Shown here piece after piece: positions 7,661 through 15,858 of a stretch of 38,511 bases of DNA. Made by a program: the position numbers and the translations under genes. This DNA is from Tannerella sp. (GTDB taxonomy: Bacteria; Bacteroidota; Bacteroidia; Bacteroidales; Tannerellaceae): positions 1 through 38,511 of the forward strand of contig JAITMM010000283.1 in NCBI GenBank assembly GCA_031277335.1, in the 5' to 3' direction. Every line of letters starts with the position of its first letter. The first letter of the stretch is position 1. A model generated the notes under the pieces. That model made no database searches. It had not been told where the DNA came from and saw only the letters and a list, made by a program, of their open reading frames with translations.

Positions 7661-10078
7661 ATGAAAAGGATGTTATCTATTTGGCTTTATGCATGTTATT
7701 TTGGTGCAATTATTCTGACGATTTGCATGCTTACAATGCTGCTTTCTTCGTGCTCCGAAGTAATATCCCCAAACCCGGATATACCTTCAGGTGATAAAGT
7801 TGGCGTAAAGTTTTCGCTTGCTGACGTGACTTATAACGGTCATGAGGTTTTGACAAGAAAAGGCAGTATGGGTTCACCATCCTGGGACGATATGGAGGAG
7901 TCGGTCTGGATTCCTTTCGAGGACGGTCTTTATATAAACGCAACGATGGAAGTGAATCAACCCGTCACGACGCGCTCCACTCACACAAACCTCGACCCCG
8001 GCACCACGCTGAGGATGACGGTTTATGAAAGCGACGGCGAGACAGAGCATGTTCATGAAGATTATTCGGTTAGCAACACACAGGAACTTACCGGAGCGGG
8101 ATTGGATGTCGATCCCGGCGACTATGTGTTTGCAGCTTATTCTTTTAACGAGTCCGCGACATTGCCTGCCCATCTTGATACCATCTCGAATATTGACCCG
8201 ATACATGACTTGTTGTGGGGAAAAACTTCGCAGCACATATCGGAAGATGATGGAAATGTCCTTGTTAAAATGTCGCATAGATTTTCACTTGTCAACTTGG
8301 AAATCTCAGCCCAAAACTTGACAGGTTACACCATCGGCGCCATATCAGATATTAAGGTACACGGCAAAAAAGTAGATTTCACGACAAACAATGGCACCAT
8401 AACCGGGACAGAAGTTTATGACCAGCTTTTTCAAAACTCATTTTCCGGCATAAATACGGCAACTGTCACCACAAATATTCCTCGCACGGTCTACACCGGC
8501 TCTACGCAAACATCCGTGGAGATAGGATCGCTGACGCTGAACGGTCCGAGCGGCAGTAAATCTTTTTCCAACGTGACAGCCGTTTTCGACAAGCAATTGC
8601 AACCCGGAATCTCTTACACATTGAAAATTCACTTCCAGAAAGCGCCGGATAATCCCGACATTGACGATGATGGTGCTATTCCGGCTGACTTTCTGGTATA
8701 TGTAGGTGCATTTTGGAAAGCCGCCCAGACAGGCGAACGGTTGATACGCATTGAGCGTCCGAGCAACGCCATCGACGGCGCATGGACAGCGACGGTGATT
8801 TCAGGCAACGACTGGATCGTGCTCGACAAGGAGATGACAAAAGACACCGGCGTACAGGCCATTTTCAACAAGACAGGTTCGGACAGTCCGAATAACCTCG
8901 GCAATGATCCCGGTTTTGACGATCTTTATCCTGTAAACAGTACGCTTACAACCGTCACCGGCGTTTTGAGCGCTACCACGCCGCAAATCTATTTCCGTAT
9001 AGGATTAAAAAGTAAATATACGCCAACTACGGCAAAACCTGCACGTTACGGAGTCATATTGCTCTCGGTAAAAGATAACACGCAGAAATTCCGCATCTGG
9101 GTACGCCAGGGCGAGAATCCCGACTACGTGTTCAGCAACAATGATAATATCTTCTATGACGATGCCACCTATTATTGGGGCACGAAACGAAGTGGCAATT
9201 TGCCGCGTCTTGTGACCAAACGCTTCACAACTTACAATCTTACAGCGCAAACCCTGGATGCGATCGTCAATAAAAAGGGTACCAATTCGCATAACAATCC
9301 GAGCAAATTTACAGACTACCCGTCGCAGGCAGGCGCCCACTTCAATTATGCCAGTCCCGAGGCGCCGGATCCTCTCAATCGAATCCGTTGGGCCATCAGT
9401 CCGCATATAATTAATTTACCCCCCTGTCCGCAAGCCGGTTGTTACGCTCCGAGAGTTCCTGCGACCAATGTTTTCTGGAACACGCTGGCGCCCGATCACG
9501 AGACATGCCCCGAAGGATACCGCCGCCCGAACGACGGTTCCACAACCAGCTATGTACGTACATTATACAGTGGGTATGACTATACAACCCATTCCGACTC
9601 CGAGATAAGGCAGTCGTTGTACAGAGCGCCTTTGGAAGATTTTGTCAATACGAATGATGGAAGCAACAGTGTATTTGGATTTTATGCCGACGGTTTATTC
9701 GACCGGCGCAGAAAGACAACAGTCGACGGTGCGACAGGCGGGACGGTAAGACAACTGCATTCGGTTGCTGCAAACACAAGAGACATTGCCCATTACGGTC
9801 TTCTATTCTACAACCCGCTTACTAGCAGCGATCACTATGGCGCATCGATATTCTTTCCCTCCGGAGGATGGCGGGATTCGAGAAATGATGGCACCGTAGG
9901 CTCATTATATACAAAAGATGATGATGGCGGCTATATGACATCGTCTCAAACCCAGTATACGGTTGCAGCCGTTACAACGAATTACGCCGTTTTTATGAGA
10001 GAAGTCATTAACAAGTCGGGTTTATGGCGCGTTGACGCACGCGACGGCATGATGATCCGCTGCGTTGTAGACGAGTAA
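7661..10078 (+). CDS. Fimbrillin-like lipoprotein with FISUMP-like C-terminal domain
   Basis: The 805-residue protein starts with a long hydrophobic signal sequence ending in a lipobox (MLLSSC, Cys31), so it should be lipidated and surface-directed. Residues ~45-330 have the look of a Mfa-like/fimbrillin fold: VKFSLADVTYNG, TTRSTHTNLDPGTTLRMTVY, DPGDYVFAAYSF, ISDIKVHGKK. The middle part (about 335-500) contains an Ig-like stretch that includes KFRIWVRQGENPDYV. The C-terminal ~190 residues (from CPEGYRRPND near 615 to MIRCVVDE) resemble the Fibrobacter succinogenes major paralogous (FISUMP) domain. It may be a tip or minor pilus component or a stand-alone adhesin. No Mfa/Fim accessory genes are nearby apart from the small ORF immediately downstream. 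Confidence 0.75.
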   Translation: MKRMLSIWLYACYFGAIILTICMLTMLLSSCSEVISPNPDIPSGDKVGVKFSLADVTYNGHEVLTRKGSMGSPSWDDMEESVWIPFEDGLYINATMEVNQPVTTRSTHTNLDPGTTLRMTVYESDGETEHVHEDYSVSNTQELTGAGLDVDPGDYVFAAYSFNESATLPAHLDTISNIDPIHDLLWGKTSQHISEDDGNVLVKMSHRFSLVNLEISAQNLTGYTIGAISDIKVHGKKVDFTTNNGTITGTEVYDQLFQNSFSGINTATVTTNIPRTVYTGSTQTSVEIGSLTLNGPSGSKSFSNVTAVFDKQLQPGISYTLKIHFQKAPDNPDIDDDGAIPADFLVYVGAFWKAAQTGERLIRIERPSNAIDGAWTATVISGNDWIVLDKEMTKDTGVQAIFNKTGSDSPNNLGNDPGFDDLYPVNSTLTTVTGVLSATTPQIYFRIGLKSKYTPTTAKPARYGVILLSVKDNTQKFRIWVRQGENPDYVFSNNDNIFYDDATYYWGTKRSGNLPRLVTKRFTTYNLTAQTLDAIVNKKGTNSHNNPSKFTDYPSQAGAHFNYASPEAPDPLNRIRWAISPHIINLPPCPQAGCYAPRVPATNVFWNTLAPDHETCPEGYRRPNDGSTTSYVRTLYSGYDYTTHSDSEIRQSLYRAPLEDFVNTNDGSNSVFGFYADGLFDRRRKTTVDGATGGTVRQLHSVAANTRDIAHYGLLFYNPLTSSDHYGASIFFPSGGWRDSRNDGTVGSLYTKDDDGGYMTSSQTQYTVAAVTTNYAVFMREVINKSGLWRVDARDGMMIRCVVDE

Positions 10079-10120
10079 CGGACTGCGTTAAAAGTCTATT
10101 AATAAATTAATAATAAAGAG

Positions 10121-10300
10121 ATGCAAACTAATTATATCCATATAAACGAATATATTCCTCCAAAGATAGAGAGAATAAGTGTACGCGTGGAAGGGGTCTT
10201 TGCCACATCGGTCAATCAGGAAGACGATGTGATCGATTGGATAGACGACAGCAATCCGGATAGTGCTGAAAATAATGCAGATATAGTGCTGAATCTATAA
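10121..10300 (+). CDS. Small 59-residue companion protein of the fimbrillin-like gene
   Basis: An ATG 42 nt after the fimbrillin-like stop, preceded by AAAGAG at good Shine-Dalgarno distance, opens a 59-codon frame ending in TAA. The product has YIPPKIERISVRVEGVFATS followed by a very acidic tail (EDDVIDWIDDSNPDSAENNAD). Short proteins with a P-K-I-E-x-I-x-V-x-x-E-G start and a Ser/Thr plus acidic tail occur repeatedly beside surface lipoprotein genes in Bacteroidales, but no function is established to my knowledge. There is no signal peptide. It is probably co-transcribed with the upstream gene. Confidence 0.6.
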   Translation: MQTNYIHINEYIPPKIERISVRVEGVFATSVNQEDDVIDWIDDSNPDSAENNADIVLNL

Positions 10301-10352
10301 ATGTGCGTTTGGTGCGGTTAAATTTTTAACTGTCATTCCTGACTTTTTATAA

Positions 10353-10360
10353 TATCTTTG
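10353..10360 (+). promoter_or_regulatory. Candidate -7 element (TATCTTTG) for kup
   Basis: TATCTTTG lies 33 nt before the chosen kup ATG. A more upstream TTG start at 10358 would fall inside this element, which supports starting at 10394. No clear -33 TTTG is visible. Confidence 0.45.
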
Positions 10361-10393
10361 CGTACTTTTACGCCCGTTTATAAAAAAACGCGA

Positions 10394-12322
10394 ATGAGCA
10401 ACAATAATTTGAGAACGCCTGCTTATGGCCCGACATTCGGCACATTAGGGGTGATCATTGCCATAGGCATTGTCTACGGCGATTTGGGGACATCGCCGCT
10501 CTACGTTATGAAAGCCGTTGTCAATGCGTTGCCGCCCAATCACCCCGAATATGTTATCGGAGCCGTTTCCTGCGTGATTTGGACATTGACGCTTCAAACG
10601 ACACTGAAATATGTCTTTTTGACATTAAAGGCTGATAATAAGGGAGAAGGAGGTATTCTTTCGCTGTTTGCGCTGATCCGTCAAAAATACAGATGGGCGT
10701 ATATCATTGCAGCCGTCGGCGCTGCGGCCCTGCTGGCTGACGGAGTGATAACACCTTCCATCACAGTAGTTTCCGCCATCGAAGGATTGAAAAATGTCTA
10801 CCCGGCCACTTCAGTCGTCACGGTAGCCATCGCGGTCATTCTCGTGCTATTTCTTTTGCAGCCTTTCGGGACGACGTCGCTGGGCAAATATTTCGGACCG
10901 ATCATGGTCGCATGGTTTATTATGCTTGGGACGTTTGGGTTGATGAATTTCGTTGATTATCTGCCTATTGTAAAAGCTTTCAATCCGCTGAATGCCATCC
11001 TGTTTTTAAAATCGTCGCCGCAGATTCTGATTATCCTGGGTGCTATTTTCCTGTGTACGACCGGCGCCGAAGCGCTCTATTCCGACCTGGGGCACTGCGG
11101 ACTGCGCAACATACAGATTTCCTGGATTTTTATTAAGATAATGCTGATATTGAATTATTTAGGACAGGGAGCCTGGATCATTCTCAATCCCGACAGCATC
11201 GTGCCCGAAATCAATCCGTTCTTCCAGATTATCCCGCAATGGTTTGCACTGCCGGGTGTCATCATGGCAACGCTGGCGGCGATTATTGCCAGTCAGGCAT
11301 TGATAAGCGGCTCTTTCACAATCATTTCCGAAGCAATCTCTATGGGTCTGTGGCCCAATATCAAAATAAAATATCCGACCGAGCTGAAAGGGCAAATGTT
11401 TATTCCCGGCATCAATTATATCTTGATGACTATCTGCATCTTCATCATCTATGTATTCAAATCGTCCTCCAATATGGAAGCAGCTTACGGATTGTCCATC
11501 ACCATAGCCATGTTGATGACTACCATGCTGTTATTCCTGTATATGAAGGTTAAAAAGGTTCAGTTGTGGAAGTCAATTCCCGTTACGCTCTGTTTCCTTT
11601 TTATCGAAACAGGATTTTTGATGGCCAACAGCATGAAGTTTTCACACGGCGGATTCATCACGATCGTGATAGCGGGAGGGTTGTTCTTCATCATGTTCAT
11701 CTGGTATAACGGCCACCGCATCAAGAACCGTTGCGTGACGTACGAGAAGATTGCACCCGTCATCCCGATGCTCGACAAGATGAGTCAAGACGCTGAAATT
11801 CCGAAATATGCAACCCACTTGGTTTATGTCACCCGGGCAAAATACAAAACGGATATTGAAAGCAAAATTGTCTATTCCCTTATCAATCGCCATCCTAAAA
11901 GAGCTGATACTTATTGGTTTGTCTACCTAAGGCGCAGCGACGAGCCTTATGCTTTTGATTATGAAGTGACTACTTTCGTCAAAGGAAAAATCTTCCGCGT
12001 AGATATCAATTGCGGATTCAAGTTGGGATTTCATGTAGACGATTACTTGAGGAAAGTCACTGAAATAATGGAACTTAACGGCGACGTAAACCTGCAAAGC
12101 CGCTATCACTCACTGCGTGACTACAACGTCAGAGGCGACTTCCGTTATATGGTAGTCGAGCGGATCATGCTGACCAATTTCCCGCTTCCTGTCCACAGGA
12201 AAGCGATTTTGTCCGTCTACGCAATGATTAAGCGATTCGTCACGTCAGATTCCCAGATACTTGACTTAAACCCTACGAACGTCACCGTCGAATTTGCGCC
12301 GCTGGTGGGGAAAGGGTCTTAA
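10394..12322 (+). CDS. kup: Kup-family potassium uptake protein
   Basis: Kup (Trk-independent) carriers take up K+ with protons across the inner membrane. The 642-residue product (start MSNNNLRTPAYG) has the diagnostic YGDLGTSPLY at residues 28-37, followed by GEGGILSLFALI, ALLADGVITPSI, PLGTTSLGKYFGP-like QPFGTTSLGKYFGP, and GAEALYSDLGH. About 12 membrane helices fill the first ~430 residues, and a soluble C-terminal domain follows, as in E. coli Kup (622 residues). I chose this ATG because the candidate promoter -7 element lies just upstream. It appears to be a single-gene unit between the fimbrillin block and the DUF3256-like gene. Confidence 0.93.
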   Translation: MSNNNLRTPAYGPTFGTLGVIIAIGIVYGDLGTSPLYVMKAVVNALPPNHPEYVIGAVSCVIWTLTLQTTLKYVFLTLKADNKGEGGILSLFALIRQKYRWAYIIAAVGAAALLADGVITPSITVVSAIEGLKNVYPATSVVTVAIAVILVLFLLQPFGTTSLGKYFGPIMVAWFIMLGTFGLMNFVDYLPIVKAFNPLNAILFLKSSPQILIILGAIFLCTTGAEALYSDLGHCGLRNIQISWIFIKIMLILNYLGQGAWIILNPDSIVPEINPFFQIIPQWFALPGVIMATLAAIIASQALISGSFTIISEAISMGLWPNIKIKYPTELKGQMFIPGINYILMTICIFIIYVFKSSSNMEAAYGLSITIAMLMTTMLLFLYMKVKKVQLWKSIPVTLCFLFIETGFLMANSMKFSHGGFITIVIAGGLFFIMFIWYNGHRIKNRCVTYEKIAPVIPMLDKMSQDAEIPKYATHLVYVTRAKYKTDIESKIVYSLINRHPKRADTYWFVYLRRSDEPYAFDYEVTTFVKGKIFRVDINCGFKLGFHVDDYLRKVTEIMELNGDVNLQSRYHSLRDYNVRGDFRYMVVERIMLTNFPLPVHRKAILSVYAMIKRFVTSDSQILDLNPTNVTVEFAPLVGKGS

Positions 12323-12402
12323 ATATTGATTTTTATAGGGCGTGCGGTTCTTTTTAAAAAATAGATTTCGCAATGGGCTTGGGGAAAAAAATTGCCGTCG
12401 AC

Positions 12403-12433
12403 TTGGAATAGACAACATTTTAATCTACTTTTG
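12403..12433 (+). promoter_or_regulatory. Promoter for the DUF3256-like gene (TTG-N20-TACTTTTG)
   Basis: TTG (12403-12405), 20 nt, then TACTTTTG (12426-12433) is a near-consensus Bacteroidota promoter. It sits downstream of the first possible start of the gene and so fixes the ATG at 12458 as the real start. Confidence 0.65.
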
Positions 12434-12457
12434 TCGTCAAAAAAAGATATCAACATC

Positions 12458-13099
12458 ATGCTTATAAAACGATTTTTATTCTCTTTATTATATTTAATAT
12501 CTATATATACTGCTTGTGCACAGGATGTTTCAACTTTTTTTATAGATATGCCCGATGAATATCTGCCACAGTTGGAGGATGCTTGGAGGAAAGATTTGGT
12601 TGGATTGTATCAAGCAGGCAAACCGGCTGTGATGGATAATACGATGGAAGGGCGCTCGACGTTGCAGAAGATGACGTCAGACTATATGTATTTACAAATT
12701 TCAGAAAGAAGCACACTGGAAATCAAACTATTGCCTTTGATTAACCGTACTTATGTCGCTTGCGTGATAACGACTGTCTTAGCGCCTGTACCTGATAGCC
12801 GGGTGGAGTTTTTCACAATGGATTGGCATCCTCTTGAAGCTACGGAACTATGGAAACCGGATGATAAATATGCTTTTATCAAAGATGACGTAGATCGTGA
12901 TGACCAAAATTATCAGAATATCCTTTCCTTTTTGGATATGGAGTTGATTAACTATCAGTTAGACCCTGACCAATCGATTCTCAAAGCTACGTACACTTCG
13001 CCCGATTTCCTCTCGCTCACGGAGCGCGAACGCCTCAAACCGTTCCTTAAAGAATCGCCATTGGTATATCAATGGAAAAGCGGGCGATTTGAGCCTTAG
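12458..13099 (+). CDS. Exported DUF3256-like protein
   Basis: With the ATG at 12458 the product is 213 residues, starting with a clear signal peptide (MLIKRFLFSLLYLISIYTACAQ) and a mature part beginning DVSTFFIDMPDEYLPQLEDAWRKDL. The opening 'F..MPD..LP.L....R.DLV', the NTMEGRSTLQKMTSDYMYLQIS segment and the conserved WHPL and QNYQNILSFLDMELINYQLD parts fit DUF3256, a Bacteroidales family of unknown function. It is predicted periplasmic. The gene ends 7 nt from the convergent kinase gene, leaving no room for a separate terminator. Confidence 0.7.
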   Translation: MLIKRFLFSLLYLISIYTACAQDVSTFFIDMPDEYLPQLEDAWRKDLVGLYQAGKPAVMDNTMEGRSTLQKMTSDYMYLQISERSTLEIKLLPLINRTYVACVITTVLAPVPDSRVEFFTMDWHPLEATELWKPDDKYAFIKDDVDRDDQNYQNILSFLDMELINYQLDPDQSILKATYTSPDFLSLTERERLKPFLKESPLVYQWKSGRFEP

Positions 13100-13106
13100 G
13101 GACAGT

Positions 13107-14201
13107 TTAAAGATACGATTCCATAAACCCGTCCATCTCAAGCGCCCTGTCTTCGAGGCTTTGTAAAAACTTGAACTGGGCTTTTGAGCGAATCAGGTTA
13201 TGTTTTGGTTTATGCGTTTTATAATAAATGTCTCCGTTGATATAATCGGTCAGAAAACGCACGGTTTGCATGTAGGTCAATAATCTTCCACCATAAGGCA
13301 GCAAACTGATTTCCAACGGTGTAAGAAATGATTTTGCCGTTTCCATATATCCACGCGCATAAGACTTGAATATATCGATATTGACATTAATCCTGTCTAA
13401 ATCTTCATCATCTTCGGCGCCTGTGTTGACGCCTGAACGGATAAAATCGCCGATATCCGACAGTACAAAACCGGGCATCACCGTATCCAAATCTATGACA
13501 CATAACACTTTGCCATTCTCGTCAAAAAGGATATTGTTTACTTTTGTATCGCAGTGATTTGTCCGTTTTTTCAATTTACCTTCGCGGAATAATTCTTCCT
13601 GAATGCACATGGCCTTCGAACGCGATTCGATTTCATCGACTAAATCCGTCACTTCATCAAAACGACCTGCAGGGTTGGCGGCTACAGCCTCGCGGAACTG
13701 TTGCAATCGAAATTCCATGTTATGAAAGTTCGGTATTGTTTCACCCAACGCACCGTCAGGCAAATCGGACAGCATGGACTGAAAATCACCGAACGCCTTT
13801 CCGGCTTCGAAAGAATATTCTACGTTTATTTCGTCAAAGCTCCGGCTACGCGGAATCATAAGGCATACTCGCCAGTAGTTTACGCCATCGAAATAATACT
13901 TTTTCCCGTCGTTTGACGACAGAAAAGTTAATACCTTACGGTCTATATCGTGTTCGCCTCGAGCCACTAATTTTTGCCTTATATGAGTCGTCACTGTTTG
14001 GATATTGTTCTGAAGCATATCCACATCCTTAAATATCAGATGATTGATACGTTGAAGAACATATTCTACGGTTTGTGCGTTTGTCGTAACCCTGTATGTA
14101 TCATTGATATGACCGCCACCAAAAGGTTCAACCGCGACAGGTTGGCTTTCTAAATGGAAATGACTGAGAATCTGCTTATAAGCATCTTGCGAGAGTTGCA
14201 T
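13107..14201 (-). CDS. N-acetylhexosamine 1-kinase-like protein (NahK/APH fold)
   Basis: The 364-residue protein belongs to the aminoglycoside-phosphotransferase fold and matches Bifidobacterium NahK closely by eye: EPFGGGHINDTYRV (25-38), YVLQRINHLIFKDVD, AGKAFGDFQSMLSDL, catalytic HCDTKVNN (216-223, base Asp218, metal Asn223), metal-binding DLDT (237-240), and a C-terminal RFLTDYINGDIYYKTHKPKHNLIRSKAQ. NahK phosphorylates GlcNAc or GalNAc at C1. A host-glycan or cell-wall amino-sugar salvage role is likely here, but exact specificity is unknown. It lies downstream of the L31 gene, past a terminator, and seems to have its own promoter overlapping that terminator. Confidence 0.8.
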   Translation of the reverse strand: MQLSQDAYKQILSHFHLESQPVAVEPFGGGHINDTYRVTTNAQTVEYVLQRINHLIFKDVDMLQNNIQTVTTHIRQKLVARGEHDIDRKVLTFLSSNDGKKYYFDGVNYWRVCLMIPRSRSFDEINVEYSFEAGKAFGDFQSMLSDLPDGALGETIPNFHNMEFRLQQFREAVAANPAGRFDEVTDLVDEIESRSKAMCIQEELFREGKLKKRTNHCDTKVNNILFDENGKVLCVIDLDTVMPGFVLSDIGDFIRSGVNTGAEDDEDLDRINVNIDIFKSYARGYMETAKSFLTPLEISLLPYGGRLLTYMQTVRFLTDYINGDIYYKTHKPKHNLIRSKAQFKFLQSLEDRALEMDGFMESYL

Positions 14202-14228
14202 AATAAATGAACTTTAAATGATAGAGCA

Positions 14229-14261
14229 CAAAAATAATAAAAAAAGCCGACTTAAAGCAAA
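14229..14261 (-). promoter_or_regulatory. Candidate promoter of the NahK-like gene, overlapping the L31 terminator
   Basis: On the minus strand TTTG (14258-14261) lies 21 nt before TATTTTTG (14229-14236). The TTTG is the loop of the rpmE2 terminator hairpin, and the -7 element uses the terminator's trailing U/A tract. It lies about 28 nt before the kinase ATG. Confidence 0.5.
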
Positions 14262-14273
14262 GTCGGCTTTTAA
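14239..14273 (-). terminator. Intrinsic terminator of rpmE2
   Basis: On the minus strand the RNA reads AAAAGCCGACTT, a short loop TGCTT, then AAGTCGGCTTTTTTT, a perfect ~11-bp stem with a U tract. It lies about 20 nt after the L31 stop. Confidence 0.9.
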
Positions 14274-14293
14274 ATTGATAAAATGACGGAAGT

Positions 14294-14548
14294 TTATTTC
14301 CTCGTCCTATTTCCGTAACGGCTCATAAACTTATCTACACGACCTGCCGTATCTACAAGTTTGGCTTTACCTGTGTAGAAAGGATGCGATGTGTTGGAGA
14401 TTTCCAACTTAACCAATGGATACGTAACACCTTCAATTTCAATTGTCTCTCTTGTCTTAATCGTCGAACGCGTAATAAATGTGTCTTCATTAGACATGTC
14501 TTTGAAAACGACTAAACGATAACTTTCCGGATGAAGTCCTTTTTTCAT
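14294..14548 (-). CDS. rpmE2: Ribosomal protein L31, type B (zinc-free)
   Basis: The 84-residue protein begins [19 protein letters not shown] and ends [27 protein letters not shown], both typical of L31. It has no cysteine at all, so it is the zinc-independent (C-) form that in many bacteria replaces the zinc-binding paralogue under zinc limitation; in Bacteroidota it is often the only L31. A TACCTTTG element on the minus strand (14592-14599) lies upstream and a strong hairpin terminator downstream, which makes it a one-gene unit. Confidence 0.95.
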   Translation of the reverse strand: MKKGLHPESYRLVVFKDMSNEDTFITRSTIKTRETIEIEGVTYPLVKLEISNTSHPFYTGKAKLVDTAGRVDKFMSRYGNRTRK

Positions 14549-14591
14549 TGCTATATATTTTATTTTTTATTCTTTCAATTGAATCGGGGCG

Positions 14592-14599
14592 CAAAGGTA
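14592..14599 (-). promoter_or_regulatory. Candidate -7 element (TACCTTTG) for rpmE2
   Basis: The plus strand reads CAAAGGTA. The element is 43 nt before the L31 start. No clear -33 TTTG is seen. Confidence 0.4.
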
Positions 14600-14693
14600 C
14601 AAACAATCGTTTAAATAACCATGAAAAAATGGTTTTTTTTTGATTTTCTTCTTTCTTTTGATTTATTTTTTACAATAATTGAAGAAAAATTTA

Positions 14694-14701
14694 TATCTTT
14701 G
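14694..14701 (+). promoter_or_regulatory. Candidate -7 element (TATCTTTG) for fba
   Basis: TATCTTTG lies 33 nt before the aldolase ATG and matches TAnnTTTG. The upstream region is AT-rich but lacks a well-placed TTTG. Confidence 0.45.
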
Positions 14702-14734
14702 TGCGGATTTTCATCAATAACAAACTAAATAAAT

Positions 14735-15730
14735 ATGATAAGTTACAAAGATTTAGGCCTCGTGAACACGAGAGAGATGTTTGCAAAAGCAGTAAAAGGC
14801 GGGTATGCAATACCTGCTTTCAATTTCAACAACCTGGAGCAGTTGCAGGCCATTATACAGGCTGCCGCAGAGACAAAATCGCCGGTCATTTTGCAAGTAT
14901 CAAGTGGTGCGCGCAAGTATGCCAACCAGACGCTCCTTCGTTATATGGCTGAAGGCGCGGTGCAGTATGCAAAAGAATTAGGTTGTCCTAATCCGCAGAT
15001 TGTATTGCACTTGGACCATGGAGATTCGTTAGAGCTTTGCAAGAGTTGCATCGAAATGGGGTTTTCGTCGGTCATGATTGACGGCTCACATCTTCCCTAC
15101 GATCAAAATGTGGCATTGACGAAAAGCGTCGTTGAGTATGCCCATCAATATGATGTGACGGTTGAGGGTGAGTTAGGTGTGCTGGCAGGTGTCGAAGACG
15201 ATGTACAGGCTGAGCATCATACATATACGCGACCTGAAGAGGTGGTAGATTTTGTCACGAAGACAGGTTGCGATTCGCTGGCGATTTCGATTGGCACTTC
15301 TCATGGCGCAAATAAGTTCAAGCCCGAACAGTGCACGCGCAATGCCGAAGGCAAATTGATCCCGCCTCCGCTGAAGTTCGATGTGCTGGAAGCATGCGAA
15401 AAAGAGCTTCCTGGCTTCCCGATCGTGTTGCATGGTGCTTCGTCAGTGCCTGATGAAGAGGTGGATACCATCAATAAATATGGCGGTAAATTAAAAGATG
15501 CCATCGGCATTCCCGAAGAGGAATTGCGCAGGGCGGCCAAATCGTCTGTATGCAAGATAAATATCGACTCGGACAGCCGCTTGGCCATGACTGCTGCCAT
15601 TCGCAAGGCGTTTGCAGATAATCCTGCCGAATTTGACCCGCGCAAATATTTAGGCCCGGCGCGTGAAAACGCAAAAAAAATCTACAAGCATAAAATTGTA
15701 GATGTGCTCGGCTCAGCCGATAAGTTATAA
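14735..15730 (+). CDS. fba: Class II fructose-bisphosphate aldolase
   Basis: A zinc-dependent aldolase of glycolysis and gluconeogenesis that cleaves fructose 1,6-bisphosphate to dihydroxyacetone phosphate and glyceraldehyde 3-phosphate. The 331-residue protein shows HLDHG (92-96, catalytic Asp94, Zn ligand His95), VEGELG (143-148), SIGTSHG with Zn ligand His190, and LHGASS with Zn ligand His233. These are the full class II set. A tagatose-bisphosphate aldolase role is the main alternative, but length and context fit the housekeeping enzyme. It is probably monocistronic, with a large hairpin after its stop. Confidence 0.92.
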   Translation: MISYKDLGLVNTREMFAKAVKGGYAIPAFNFNNLEQLQAIIQAAAETKSPVILQVSSGARKYANQTLLRYMAEGAVQYAKELGCPNPQIVLHLDHGDSLELCKSCIEMGFSSVMIDGSHLPYDQNVALTKSVVEYAHQYDVTVEGELGVLAGVEDDVQAEHHTYTRPEEVVDFVTKTGCDSLAISIGTSHGANKFKPEQCTRNAEGKLIPPPLKFDVLEACEKELPGFPIVLHGASSVPDEEVDTINKYGGKLKDAIGIPEEELRRAAKSSVCKINIDSDSRLAMTAAIRKAFADNPAEFDPRKYLGPARENAKKIYKHKIVDVLGSADKL

Positions 15731-15765
15731 GGCACACATAGCCGAAGCGCACAACGATAACGAGA

Positions 15766-15821
15766 AAACGCAGATTGTCATTAAGATATATGTATATAAT
15801 ATTTGCTGACAGTCTGCGTTT
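15766..15821. terminator. Long hairpin between fba and the glycosyltransferase gene
   Basis: AAACGCAGATTGTCA (15766-15780) pairs with TGACAGTCTGCGTTT (15807-15821) over 15 bp, with a single G-U wobble and a 26-nt AU-rich loop that can itself partly pair. There is no strong U tract, so it may be an RNA-end stabiliser or attenuator rather than a simple intrinsic terminator. It is symmetric and could act in both directions. Confidence 0.6.
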
Positions 15822-15858
15822 ATCTATATGAACACGTTGAGTTTGTGTGCTTCGGAAC

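Noticed and set aside
10301..10345. Terminator after the small ORF (GGTTAAATTTTTAACTG)
   Set aside because: The inverted repeat is only about 6 A/T pairs with no U tract.
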